Positions 25,153 through 33,430 of a DNA stretch of 37,227 nt are shown in pieces (the stretch's first letter is position 1; every line of letters begins with the position of its first letter). The position numbers and the translations under genes are program-made. The notes below the pieces were generated by a model, which made no database searches, had not been told where the DNA came from, and saw only the letters and a list, made by a program, of their open reading frames with translations. Location: the NCBI GenBank assembly GCA_030611105.1, contig JAUWQL010000021.1, positions 1-37,227 of the forward strand. Direction: 5' to 3'. This DNA is from Bacteroidales bacterium (GTDB lineage: Bacteria > Bacteroidota > Bacteroidia > Bacteroidales > UBA12077).

Positions 25153-25181
25153 CTTTTCCAAAGTTTTAAACTTTGGAAAAG
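25153..25181 (+). promoter_or_regulatory. Perfect 14-bp inverted repeat in the rtcB leader
   Basis: Arms CTTTTCCAAAGTTT and AAACTTTGGAAAAG around a single T. It ends 13 bases before the rtcB ATG and lies inside the predicted 5' untranslated region. In RNA it would form a hairpin next to the ribosome-binding region; in DNA it could be an operator. Confidence 0.6.
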
Positions 25182-25194
25182 ATATTCCGGTAAA

Positions 25195-26595
25195 ATGAAA
25201 AAACTTCGAATAAGTGGAAAGGAATTACGCCGGTTAGGGTTTCCAAACGAAGTATCTATCAGTTTGGCTAAAACAATAATATCTAAATATTATCAAAAAT
25301 CAACTAAAAAGGAGGTTTTATATCTTTTGGCAGATATAATTCAAAATCAGGATAGTTACAAAAAACATGAACATTTTTCCCGATTAGTTAAAGCATTAAA
25401 CCCGAAATACACACAACAAACGCAAGAATTACATATAAGACCTACTCCACTCCCTTATAAAATCTACGGAAAGCCCGAAATCGAAGAAAGCTCAATAAAG
25501 CAAATGGATACTGCAATGCGGTTGCCTATTACTGTTAAGGGAGCTTTAATGGCAGATGCACATCTGGGATATGGATTACCTATAGGTGGAGTTTTAGCTA
25601 CTAAAAATGCAGTTATTCCCTATGGTGTTGGAATGGATATAGGTTGCAGGATGTGTATGAGTATTTATGATATTTCAATAGATATTATTGAAAAAGATAA
25701 AGCCAGGTTAAAGCAAATACTTGTAGATGAAACCAGATTTGGCACTGACGGGTTTAATATCCCAATGGATCACTCAGTACTGGAAAGGCAAGAATTCAGA
25801 GAAATTCCGTTTTTAAATTCATTGCATTCAAAAGCATATAAGCAAATTGGCACATCGGGGCACGGTAATCATTTTGTGGATATTGGAGAACTGGAAATAA
25901 CTGATTCAAATAACGAATGGAAATTACCGGTTGGTAAGTATTTTGCCATGTTATCACACTCTGGTTCACGTGGCATGGGTGCCGAAATTGCCAGGCATTA
26001 TACACGAATAGCAAAGGACATTTGCCAATTGCCAAAAGGATTTACAGAACTTTCATGGCTTAATTTAGATACCGAAGAAGGACAAGAATACTGGTTGGCA
26101 ATGAATCTGGCAGGTGATTATTCAGCCGCAAATCATGAACAAATTCATTATCGGTTTTCAAAAGCCCTGGCAGAAAAACCAATAATTAAAGTTGAAAATC
26201 ATCATAACTTTGCATGGAAAGAAAAATTTGAAGATGAAGCCAATTTAATAGTTCATCGTAAGGGTGCTACACCAGCTTCGCTCGGAGTTTTGGGGATAAT
26301 TCCGGGCTCGATGGCCAGTCCTGCTTATATTGTTTGTGGTAAAGGAAATCCTGAATCTATAAATTCCGCTGCACATGGTGCTGGCCGTGTTTTATCTCGA
26401 AAAGCTGCAAAACAATCTATTTCAAAAAAGGAAATGCAACAACATCTCTCCAAGGAAAAAGTTACACTTATTGGAGGTAATACCGACGAAGCTCCCTGGG
26501 TTTATAAGGATATTGAAAAAGTTATGCATTATCAAAAAGATTTGGTTGAAATAGTTGCCAGGTTTACTCCTCGGATAGTTCGAATGGCTAAGTAA
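25195..26595 (+). CDS. rtcB: RtcB-family RNA-splicing ligase
   Basis: 466 residues. RtcB joins RNA 2',3'-cyclic phosphate (or 3'-phosphate) ends to 5'-OH ends using GTP and Mn2+. Signature segments: MADAHLGYGLPIGG (Asp121), GVGMDIGCRM (metal Cys151), GTSGHGNHFVD, HSGSRGMG, HHNFAWKE, HRKGATPA, PGSMASPAYIVCGKG, and HGAGRVLSR with the guanylylated His. About 80 residues precede the catalytic core, longer than E. coli RtcB. No rtcA, rtcR or archease gene is near, so regulation differs from the enterobacterial operon. A promoter and a leader hairpin lie directly upstream. Confidence 0.93.
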   Translation: MKKLRISGKELRRLGFPNEVSISLAKTIISKYYQKSTKKEVLYLLADIIQNQDSYKKHEHFSRLVKALNPKYTQQTQELHIRPTPLPYKIYGKPEIEESSIKQMDTAMRLPITVKGALMADAHLGYGLPIGGVLATKNAVIPYGVGMDIGCRMCMSIYDISIDIIEKDKARLKQILVDETRFGTDGFNIPMDHSVLERQEFREIPFLNSLHSKAYKQIGTSGHGNHFVDIGELEITDSNNEWKLPVGKYFAMLSHSGSRGMGAEIARHYTRIAKDICQLPKGFTELSWLNLDTEEGQEYWLAMNLAGDYSAANHEQIHYRFSKALAEKPIIKVENHHNFAWKEKFEDEANLIVHRKGATPASLGVLGIIPGSMASPAYIVCGKGNPESINSAAHGAGRVLSRKAAKQSISKKEMQQHLSKEKVTLIGGNTDEAPWVYKDIEKVMHYQKDLVEIVARFTPRIVRMAK

Positions 26596-26623
26596 ACAAC
26601 CACCATTAAAAGTGGTGGTTGTT
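26595..26623. terminator. Hairpin between rtcB and the convergent lipoprotein gene
   Basis: 11-bp perfect stem (AACAACCACCA / TGGTGGTTGTT) starting at the last base of the rtcB stop. T-runs are poor on both sides, so it may act as a weak terminator or mRNA end stabiliser. Confidence 0.55.
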
Positions 26624-26667
26624 ATTAATAATACTCTGTGTCAAATAAAGCTCGACTTCGCATAACA

Positions 26668-26934
26668 TTATGGCTGACAGTCTAATGCATCCAATGTAGT
26701 CTGATATGCAGTCTTGTCAGCTTGAGCAATTCCATCACAATTTATATAATCTTGAAGTGCATTTTCATACGCGATACAGTTAGCATATGATGGATTGGAG
26801 CTGTAAGCTGACGCTGCTTCAGAAACTTTTACTAATTTCTGAGCACAAGAAACAGGATTATCTTCATCACATGATGTTGCAAAAATTCCGGCAGTAAATA
26901 ATGCTACTACAGCAAATATTAGTACTTTTTTCAT
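26668..26934 (-). CDS. Small Cys-containing lipoprotein
   Basis: 88 residues. The signal ends in lipobox FATSC (Cys22). The mature part is a short acidic helical domain with four more cysteines (CAQK, ANCIAY, INCDG, LDCQP), which could form two disulfides. No family recognised. Confidence 0.7.
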   Translation of the reverse strand: MKKVLIFAVVALFTAGIFATSCDEDNPVSCAQKLVKVSEAASAYSSNPSYANCIAYENALQDYINCDGIAQADKTAYQTTLDALDCQP

Positions 26935-27027
26935 AGTTAGTTGGATTTAATGTTAATTAAATATCTTAATCTCAAAAAGTGTAATTTACAAAAAAATATT
27001 CTTGTATATAATAAAGAATTAAAAATT

Positions 27028-27825
27028 CTATTCTTGCTTTATTCCACAATTAGAACAAAATTTATCTTTTGAATTTATTTCTACTTCACAATTTTTGCAT
27101 TTTGGTTTATCCTTTTTATAATTTTGCTTAGCAATTTCTGCCGAAACAATTCCGGTAGGAATAGCAATTATTGAATAACCAACAATCATTATTATCGACG
27201 AAATAAATTGTCCTAAAGGAGTTTGCGGAGAAATATCGCCATAACCAACGGTTGTAATGGTCACTATGGCCCAATAAATACTTCGTGGAATACTATCAAA
27301 ACCATTTGCTTCGCCTTCCACAACATACATTATAGCACCTATTATTACAACAATGTTTAATATAGCGAACAGAAATACTCCTATTTTACGAAAGCTTACT
27401 TTTAAGGCTAGTAAAATTAATTCTCCCTGTCCCATTAAGTAGTTTAATTTCAAAATTCGAAATACCCTTAACAATCTTATTGCACGAATAACAATTAAGA
27501 AGTGTGTTCCTGTTAATGCGAGACTAATATAAGTCGGTATAATTGATAATAAATCGACAATACCTAATGCACTAAAAATGTATTTAAAAGGCTTTGGAGA
27601 TACCCATATTCGTGTAAAATATTCAATGGTAAACAATATTGTAAAAACCCATTCGGAGTAAACAAAAAATGCGGTATACTCAGTTCTTAAAGATTTTAAA
27701 CTTTCGAATATTACAATGGTAATACTTAACAATATAGCCCAAAGCAAAATAATATCGAATAAACGGCCTAATTTAGTATCAGTTCCAAAAATTATTTTGT
27801 AAAGCTTTTTCTTAAATCCTGCCAT
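27028..27825 (-). CDS. Voltage-gated potassium channel with C-terminal zinc ribbon
   Basis: 265 residues, six transmembrane segments plus pore. S4 carries arginines at 114, 117, 120 and 123 (IRAIRLLRVFRIL). The selectivity filter TTVGYGD is at 191-197, specifying K+. After S6 and a short linker, KCKNC (Cys243, Cys246) and FCSNCG (Cys257, Cys260) form a zinc ribbon in the cytoplasm, a tail seen in a number of bacterial ion-transporter family proteins. It may act in assembly or gating. Single gene, followed downstream by the small lipoprotein gene on the same strand. Confidence 0.93.
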   Translation of the reverse strand: MAGFKKKLYKIIFGTDTKLGRLFDIILLWAILLSITIVIFESLKSLRTEYTAFFVYSEWVFTILFTIEYFTRIWVSPKPFKYIFSALGIVDLLSIIPTYISLALTGTHFLIVIRAIRLLRVFRILKLNYLMGQGELILLALKVSFRKIGVFLFAILNIVVIIGAIMYVVEGEANGFDSIPRSIYWAIVTITTVGYGDISPQTPLGQFISSIIMIVGYSIIAIPTGIVSAEIAKQNYKKDKPKCKNCEVEINSKDKFCSNCGIKQE

Positions 27826-27863
27826 AAATTAATGATTCAAATTATAGTAATGCCTAAAAATAC

Positions 27864-27898
27864 AAAAACTTCCACAGATAAGAACCATGGAAGCTTTT
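27864..27898 (-). terminator. Hairpin terminator downstream of the dipeptidase gene
   Basis: Minus strand: CTTCCA and TGGAAG arms around a 13-nt loop, followed by GTTTTTG. It lies between the dipeptidase stop and the K+ channel start, past the larger repeat at 27928-28036. Confidence 0.5.
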
Positions 27899-27927
27899 AT
27901 ATTCGTTACTTAGTTAAGATTGCATTA

Positions 27928-28036
27928 ATTCACCCTCTACCCTTTGGGCATCTCCCTCAAGGGAGAATATACTTTAAAAAATTGGAAAGTGTGTTCCCTT
28001 GATTGAGGGTCCCGAATTTCGGGATTAGGGGTGAAT
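27928..28036. repeat. Long imperfect hairpin repeat (about 109 bp), MITE-like
   Basis: Ends ATTCACC and GGTGAAT are complementary. Inside, CTCCCT-CA-AGGGAG is a small palindrome, CTCCCTCAAGGGA pairs with TCCCTTGATTGAGGG, and TCCCGAATTTCGGGA is a perfect 7-bp palindrome at 28010-28024. The right end is 6 bp from the dipeptidase stop. The composition (runs of C/G in an AT-rich genome) marks it as a dispersed repeat, non-coding. Confidence 0.7.
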
Positions 28037-28041
28037 ATTAA

Positions 28042-29262
28042 TTATATTATTTCTGCTAATTTTTCAACTTCTCTGAAAACCCTTAAAAAGTTTTCTCCCC
28101 AGATTTTTTTAATTTCTTCTTTGTTATATCCTCGTTTTAATAGTTCAATCGTGATGTTTTTCATTTCGCTGGCATCCATGCAGCCTTCAACACCACCACC
28201 ACCATCGAAATCGGTTCCTATTCCAACATAATCAATTCCAATTGTATTAACAACATAATCAATATGATCAACAACATCAGAAACGGTTGCAAGTTCTTTA
28301 GGGAATTTTCTATCTGTTTCACGCCATTCAATAACAGCTTCATGATATTGTTCTTCCGTTAAATTATCGAAATGATTGTATTTTACTCTAATAGCCTGAA
28401 AGGCAGAATCTCTTTCCGGGTAAGGTGCAGGAGTCTTAATATAATCACTCAAAATACATATTTGAATAACTCCGCCATTATCTTTTAATGCGTAGAGCAT
28501 ATTATCATCAAAATTTCTTGGATTATCGCATATTGCTCTAATGCTTGAATGCGATGCTATAATAGGAACATTTGTACGTTTAAGTACATCATAATATGCC
28601 GAATCCGAGATGTGTGACACATCTATAATCATCCCTAAGCGATTCATTTCTTTCACTACTTCTTCACCAAATTCGCTTAACCCATTATATTCAGGGCCTT
28701 TTTTATCAGTCGATGAATCACAAATATCATTATTTTTAGTATGACATAAAGTAATATACCTAGCTCCTAAATCATAAAATTCTTTTATATTATCAATATT
28801 GTTTCCAATTGGATATCCATTTTCAATACCAATATAAACAGTGCTTTTCCCGGTTTTCTTTATTTTATATACATCGTCTGCGTTTAAGGCTATTTCTGCC
28901 TGCTCGGGATATAAACTGATTTTTTCGTGTAAAGCATTAAAAATTTTCAGGGCACGATTTTTAGCTTTTAAATTACCCTCTTCGCTCCTTTCTCCCTGTC
29001 CGATAAAAACAGCCATAAAAACTGCGTCAAGTTTTCCTGCTTTCATTCTCGGGAAATCTACTCTCGATCTGGTTTTCTCAAAATCATTCCATTTTCCAAT
29101 ATCAAAATCTGGATCAAGAAAATTTAGAGGAGTATCGGTATGTGTATCGATCGACACAATTTCTCCATGTATTTTTTCTGCTTTTTTATTCAAATCTTGT
29201 TCACACGAAACAAGAATGAATAGCATTATAAAAATGCTAAGAGTTTTTTTCAAAGTTGTCAT
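28042..29262 (-). CDS. Membrane dipeptidase (renal dipeptidase, peptidase M19), lipoprotein
   Basis: 406 residues. The signal ends in lipobox LVSC (Cys20), so it is an envelope lipoprotein. Metal ligands: DTHTD (His41, Asp43), IENG (bridging Glu), and histidines in IDVSHISD and IASHSS. Late signature YVGIGTDFDGGG is typical of M19. The enzyme removes N-terminal residues from dipeptides in a zinc-dependent reaction and probably serves periplasmic peptide use or cell-wall peptide recycling. Confidence 0.93.
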   Translation of the reverse strand: MTTLKKTLSIFIMLFILVSCEQDLNKKAEKIHGEIVSIDTHTDTPLNFLDPDFDIGKWNDFEKTRSRVDFPRMKAGKLDAVFMAVFIGQGERSEEGNLKAKNRALKIFNALHEKISLYPEQAEIALNADDVYKIKKTGKSTVYIGIENGYPIGNNIDNIKEFYDLGARYITLCHTKNNDICDSSTDKKGPEYNGLSEFGEEVVKEMNRLGMIIDVSHISDSAYYDVLKRTNVPIIASHSSIRAICDNPRNFDDNMLYALKDNGGVIQICILSDYIKTPAPYPERDSAFQAIRVKYNHFDNLTEEQYHEAVIEWRETDRKFPKELATVSDVVDHIDYVVNTIGIDYVGIGTDFDGGGGVEGCMDASEMKNITIELLKRGYNKEEIKKIWGENFLRVFREVEKLAEII

Positions 29263-29371
29263 TTTAGTTGGGTTTTGAGTATATTAAATCATTAGACGAA
29301 AAGAATACAGAAATGTTTAATTCTAATGAAAAAAAAGGAATAAAATATCGTGAAACTAATTAAGGTACAGT

Positions 29372-30109
29372 TTAATAACGTTTGCCATCGTTGCGAACCA
29401 TTGGCACAAAACGAACAGGAGCAACAACTTTTTTAATCAGTTTTCCGCTTTGTTTTTCAAACAGAACCAGTTCTTGAGCTATACTTCCCCCAATAGGAAT
29501 TATCATCTTTCCTCCTTCTTTTAACTGATTTTTTAAGGGATTTGGAATATTAGCCGGAGCACAGGTCACAATTATAGCATCAAACGGTGCATTTTCTTCC
29601 CAGCCCTTATAACCATCACCAATTTTAAAGCTGATATTAGTGTAGTTAAGGTTTTTAAGTGTTTTTTTAGCTTTTAATCCCAAGGATTCTATAATTTCAA
29701 TAGTATAAACCTTACGTACTATTTCTGCAAGAATTGCAGCCTGATAACCAGATCCGGTTCCAATTTCAAGAACACGCATATTTTCATCTAACTCAAGTGT
29801 TTCTGTCATTAAAGCAACAATGTAAGGTTGCGATATGGTTTGCCCTTCACCAATTGGCAATGGTCTATCTTCATAAGCCATTCGCTCCTGATTTTTTGGT
29901 ACGAATAGGTGTCTTTTTACATTAAGCATTGCCTGAATAAGTTTTTGATCTTTAATTCCCCGAGCTACAATTTGTTCGCGAACCATTCGCTGCCGAACTT
30001 TTTCGTATTTATCGGTATAATTTATTACTGTGGTATAAGAGGAAAATATAATCCCCAATATAATGAGGATAGATAGTAATATTATTTTATTTACTGACTG
30101 AGTTTGCAT
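29372..30109 (-). CDS. pcm: Protein-L-isoaspartate O-methyltransferase with N-terminal export/anchor segment
   Basis: 245 residues. Catalytic region: GEGQTISQPYIVALMTE (86-102), SAM-binding VLEIGTGSGYQAA, and the late Pcm motif MIIPIG. The normal Pcm core starts at about residue 40 (VRQRMVREQIVARGI); before it lies a hydrophobic segment (9-26) that resembles a signal peptide or membrane anchor. This suggests repair of isoaspartyl damage in envelope proteins. A TAACTTTA box 28 nt upstream could be its promoter. Confidence 0.92.
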   Translation of the reverse strand: MQTQSVNKIILLSILIILGIIFSSYTTVINYTDKYEKVRQRMVREQIVARGIKDQKLIQAMLNVKRHLFVPKNQERMAYEDRPLPIGEGQTISQPYIVALMTETLELDENMRVLEIGTGSGYQAAILAEIVRKVYTIEIIESLGLKAKKTLKNLNYTNISFKIGDGYKGWEENAPFDAIIVTCAPANIPNPLKNQLKEGGKMIIPIGGSIAQELVLFEKQSGKLIKKVVAPVRFVPMVRNDGKRY

Positions 30110-30127
30110 AAATCAAAAGAGATGAAA

Positions 30128-30190
30128 ATTTTATTAAAGTTATGAAATATATCTTCCAAATCATATATCCTTAACGTTTAATTAAAAGAT
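30128..30190. repeat. Diverged direct repeat, copy 1
   Basis: About 63 nt beginning ATTTTATTAAAGTT, containing ATCATATATCCTT and TTTAATTA. It is roughly 75-80 percent identical to 31942-32004 in the same orientation. The two copies bracket the 449-aa symporter gene. Confidence 0.6.
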
Positions 30191-30196
30191 ATGTTT

Positions 30197-31546
30197 TTAT
30201 GAAGAGGGTTTTATCCAATGTATTATCAATCCAAGAATTAATCCTGCGATACATAAAGATACGGCATAAATTACCAGTGATGTCGAAATTCCTACCAGGA
30301 TTGTTGGAACTACTACGCCAATAAGGCAAAATAAAATAGATAAATTCACGCTGTACTTATTTATTTTCGGATAGATCCACATAACCAGGATAAGAAATCC
30401 GAGTGACATAGTTAATGACACGAAGAAAAATGTTGTGTCAACAATGTCGCGCAATACAAGTGCCATGACGACACCAAGAACCATTAGCAAAACCATGATG
30501 ATACGCAATGCTATAAAAAGCTTTTCTTTCTTAAGTACACCTGACTTTTCCAAAAAATCCTGTGTTACAGTAGAAGCAGCTGTAAACATATATGTGTCGG
30601 CTGAGGATGAAACCGCAGAATAAATTATTATCACAGACAATCCTGCAAGGCCAACAGGAAGTAATCTGCTAAATCCCACAATTAATGCAGTATCAGCACT
30701 AATATCGGGTATATCAATGCGGATTACCATTCCTATCATTAGCAGGATGAATCCAATAATAAAATAAAACACTGATGATAAAAACAAGCTTCGCTTGAAG
30801 TGTTTTTGGTTTTCAATGGCATAAACACGCTGCCATAATTCAGGTGAAGCCATGGGGATAAAAAATCCGGCCAGGAAGAAGTTTATAATTTCTTTTGTTG
30901 GTATATTAAACAGATCTGAGAAAATTATTTTTGGTTTTGTATCTGTATTAACAAGAAGGTAAATCATTAATATAAACAATAGAAAAATCCCAAGAGTTTG
31001 AATGATATCAGTCTTTACAACTGCCTTAAAGCCACCTACCAGAAGGTATGACAAAATGATAACACCTATAATGATAACCGACCAATTATAACTAATCGGT
31101 GTATATTCCTGAACAAGTTTTGCTCCTGCAGTAAAATTTAATACTACCCAACCAAACATAATAATCATAACAACTATAGCAGACAAATAACCGGCAACAG
31201 GGCCTTTTAGATAGAAAAAGAAATCGGACAGTGTATAAAATTTTTGCTCGTCGCCCAGTTTTTTTATTTTTTTCCCAAAGAAATAAAATACAAATAAACC
31301 AAGTACCGATCCGATAAAATACCAGTATGCACCAAGCCCATATAAATAAACCAGTGCAGTATATGTTAAAAGAATGGCTGCACCAATTCTACTTGAAAAT
31401 ATAGTAGTGGTAGCTTCAAACGACTTTAGTTTTCTTCCGGCAATCAGATAATCTTCCTTTTCCTCCTTACGACCTGACCAAAAACCAACTGTGAGGATAA
31501 TAATAAAATAAAGGGCGATGAATATATAATCGAGAGTAGTTAACAT
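30197..31546 (-). CDS. Sodium:solute symporter (SSS) family transporter
   Basis: 449 residues with about 12-13 transmembrane helices. The N-terminus LDYIFIALYFIIILTVGFWSGR and the following EDYLIAGRKLKSFEATTTIFSSRIGAA fit the SSS fold, including the first sodium-site helix. The segment IIIYSAVSSSADTYMFTAASTVTQDF (about 305-330) is the conserved sodium-binding TM8 region. The solute is not identifiable from sequence. A good promoter lies 73 nt upstream; the gene is flanked by diverged direct repeats. Confidence 0.9.
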   Translation of the reverse strand: MLTTLDYIFIALYFIIILTVGFWSGRKEEKEDYLIAGRKLKSFEATTTIFSSRIGAAILLTYTALVYLYGLGAYWYFIGSVLGLFVFYFFGKKIKKLGDEQKFYTLSDFFFYLKGPVAGYLSAIVVMIIMFGWVVLNFTAGAKLVQEYTPISYNWSVIIIGVIILSYLLVGGFKAVVKTDIIQTLGIFLLFILMIYLLVNTDTKPKIIFSDLFNIPTKEIINFFLAGFFIPMASPELWQRVYAIENQKHFKRSLFLSSVFYFIIGFILLMIGMVIRIDIPDISADTALIVGFSRLLPVGLAGLSVIIIYSAVSSSADTYMFTAASTVTQDFLEKSGVLKKEKLFIALRIIMVLLMVLGVVMALVLRDIVDTTFFFVSLTMSLGFLILVMWIYPKINKYSVNLSILFCLIGVVVPTILVGISTSLVIYAVSLCIAGLILGLIIHWIKPSS

Positions 31547-31618
31547 TTGTGTAGTTTTAGGTTCATTTTATTATTGTAATAAACCTTATTATAGTTAATA
31601 TTTGTTAATACTGTAAAT

Positions 31619-31649
31619 CAAATATAGTGTATTCTATCATTTAAGCAAA
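31619..31649 (-). promoter_or_regulatory. Promoter of the 449-aa symporter
   Basis: Minus strand: TTTG (31649-31646), 19 nt, TATATTTG (31626-31619), exact match to the Bacteroidota pattern. ATG is 73 nt downstream. Confidence 0.7.
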
Positions 31650-31808
31650 TTTTAATTTCCCGGTCTGAAAAAAATATAGATTTCTTCTAAAATTGTTAAA
31701 CCATTTCCAAACCATAAACGGAACTACTCATTGAGGTTCTGCATAAATCAATAGTTACAAATATTGTAATTATTTGGCAGGTTTAAATGTTTGTATATTA
31801 ATTTATTC

Positions 31809-31885
31809 CACGCAAAGACCGCTAAGTTTTACGCAAAGTTTACAAAGATTAAATGATTGATTATAAATTCTTTGCGTTTTTTGCG
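31809..31885. repeat. CGCAAAG-type hairpin repeat
   Basis: CGCAAAG occurs at 31811 and 31832, with complementary CTTTGCG and TTTTTTGCG at 31870-31885. Same family as 14140-14246. Confidence 0.6.
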
Positions 31886-31941
31886 AGAAATAGTACTGAT
31901 TAGTTTTTCAATTAGTTACACATCCTAAATAATTACCAAAT

Positions 31942-32004
31942 ATTTTATTAAAGTTGGAAAATAAATCTTCTGAATCATATATCCTTGACATTTAATTATA
32001 AGGT
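31942..32004. repeat. Diverged direct repeat, copy 2
   Basis: Partner of 30128-30190 (same orientation), on the far side of the symporter gene. Confidence 0.6.
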
Positions 32005-32007
32005 AAG

Positions 32008-32038
32008 TTGACATTAACGTTGTATTTTCTTAATTTTA
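32008..32038 (+). promoter_or_regulatory. Promoter of the 122-aa lipoprotein gene
   Basis: TTG (32008-32010), 20 nt, TAATTTTA (32031-32038), one mismatch from TAnnTTTG. ATG at 32067. Confidence 0.5.
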
Positions 32039-32066
32039 TAATTCTAACCCGCTAAACTTATTACTC

Positions 32067-32435
32067 ATGAAAAAGTTAACGATTTGTAGTTTAATAATTG
32101 TATCAACATTATTGATATTAAGTTGTGACAAGCCAGATGCTCTTAAGGAAGAAGCCTTTCTTGAAATTGAAAACAACTCAAACTCTTACAACATTACCGG
32201 GGTTTATTATGCAAATTCGGGTTATGGTTCGAATAGAATTAGCAGTAATATCGGGCCTGGCGGAAGCAAAACTTTTACTCTAAATGCCGAAGATGATTAC
32301 ATTTATAATATTATGGTAACATCTGATAATTCTGGTTTAAGCGATTATACTTTTGATGATGTTCACTTTTATGATGACAGAAGAATTACCGTTAAGTTAT
32401 TGGATGATGGTTGGGATGATTACTATCCCTGGTAA
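32067..32435 (+). CDS. Small lipoprotein, Asp/Tyr-rich
   Basis: 122 residues. The signal ends in lipobox LILSC (Cys20). The mature part is a single beta-sandwich-like domain with an Asn/Ser/Tyr-rich centre (ITGVYYANSGYGSNR) and an acidic, aromatic end (DDGWDDYYPW). No family recognised. It has its own promoter and terminator. Confidence 0.75.
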   Translation: MKKLTICSLIIVSTLLILSCDKPDALKEEAFLEIENNSNSYNITGVYYANSGYGSNRISSNIGPGGSKTFTLNAEDDYIYNIMVTSDNSGLSDYTFDDVHFYDDRRITVKLLDDGWDDYYPW

Positions 32436-32450
32436 TTAAATATAAAAATT

Positions 32451-32480
32451 AAAAAGAGCAGCAATTTTGCTGCTCTTTTT
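32451..32480. terminator. Bidirectional terminator
   Basis: A 13-bp stem (AAAAAGAGCAGCA / TGCTGCTCTTTTT) with ATTT loop; T-runs on both strands. It serves the lipoprotein gene (plus) and the convergent nucleotidyltransferase gene (minus). Confidence 0.9.
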
Positions 32481-32481
32481 A

Positions 32482-33387
32482 TTATTCCCACAGCTTTTCA
32501 GGATATTTCTCTGCGTCGGTTAACTCTTTAATTTTTTCTATAACAATTGGTTTATCCTCTTTATAAGTTACACCAAACCATTGATCGGTTGCCTCCAGAA
32601 CTTTTACTGTAGCTAAACCGTTATTAATCTGATGACTTACGATAAAAGGAATGTAATACTCAGATTTTATGTTTTCGTAGTTTTCAACTATAAACTTTTT
32701 AAATTCAGATTCTAAATCAGGAAATACATCAGGTGTGAAACCCCAGAAATTCATTGATACAAAAACATCACCATTCAACTCTAGATCATTTCCATTATCA
32801 TCAGCAACAATTGTTCCGTGCTTCCATCCTATTTTGGTTCTCTCGGTAATCTCAATTAATTCGTTTTCCTTATTTACTTTACAAACACCTCTCGAAACAT
32901 CTCCATGTTCTGAAAGAGTATTTTTTAATAAATAACCAGCCATACAATTTTTACCTTTGAGATTATTCTGCTGACTTTTCATATAATCTGCTACAACTTT
33001 AAAAGCACTTTTACCATAAAAATCATCTGCATTAATTACAACAAATGGTTCATTAATAACATCTTTAGCCATTAATACAGCATGACCTGTACCCCATGGT
33101 TTTACACGATCTGCTGGTAGTTCAATCCCTTCAGGTATTTTATCTAATTCCTGAAATACATATTCAATCTTAATTTTTTTGCTATATTTTTCGAAAAGCA
33201 TTTCATTCATTTCTTTTTCAATATCCCTGCGAATAATGAAAACAATTTTATTAAATCCGGCTTCTATAGCATCGTAAACCGAATAATCAATAATTGTTTC
33301 ACCACTTGGTCCAACCTGGTCCAACTGCTTTAATCCACCATAACGGCTTCCCATTCCTGCTGCTAATACTAATAGTGTTAAATCCAT
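32482..33387 (-). CDS. Sugar-phosphate nucleotidyltransferase
   Basis: 301 residues. The N-terminal signature LVLAAGMGSRYGGLKQLDQVG (with the GxGxR loop and following Lys) and INADDFYGKSAF (metal-binding Asp) define an NTP_transferase domain, activating a sugar or other phosphate with a nucleoside triphosphate. The GMGSRYGGLKQ form is typical of a Bacteroidota group often found near a phosphotransferase gene; none is adjacent here. The NDP-sugar product cannot be assigned. Its stop lies just inside the shared terminator; a good promoter lies upstream. Confidence 0.88.
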   Translation of the reverse strand: MDLTLLVLAAGMGSRYGGLKQLDQVGPSGETIIDYSVYDAIEAGFNKIVFIIRRDIEKEMNEMLFEKYSKKIKIEYVFQELDKIPEGIELPADRVKPWGTGHAVLMAKDVINEPFVVINADDFYGKSAFKVVADYMKSQQNNLKGKNCMAGYLLKNTLSEHGDVSRGVCKVNKENELIEITERTKIGWKHGTIVADDNGNDLELNGDVFVSMNFWGFTPDVFPDLESEFKKFIVENYENIKSEYYIPFIVSHQINNGLATVKVLEATDQWFGVTYKEDKPIVIEKIKELTDAEKYPEKLWE

Positions 33388-33430
33388 TTGTATATTCTTT
33401 TTATGTTATTTTAATTGAATTTTAGAAGCT

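Larger units (their letters stand above)
31547..32066. other. Divergent intergenic region with repeats and two promoters
   Basis: About 520 bp between the symporter (minus) and a lipoprotein gene (plus). It holds a promoter for each (31619-31649 and 32008-32038), a CGCAAAG-type hairpin (31809-31885) and repeat copy 2 (31942-32004). No further gene is supported. Confidence 0.6.

Noticed and set aside
28841-29278. Open frame of 145 codons on the plus strand
   Set aside because: Antisense to the dipeptidase catalytic start; no motif or promoter.
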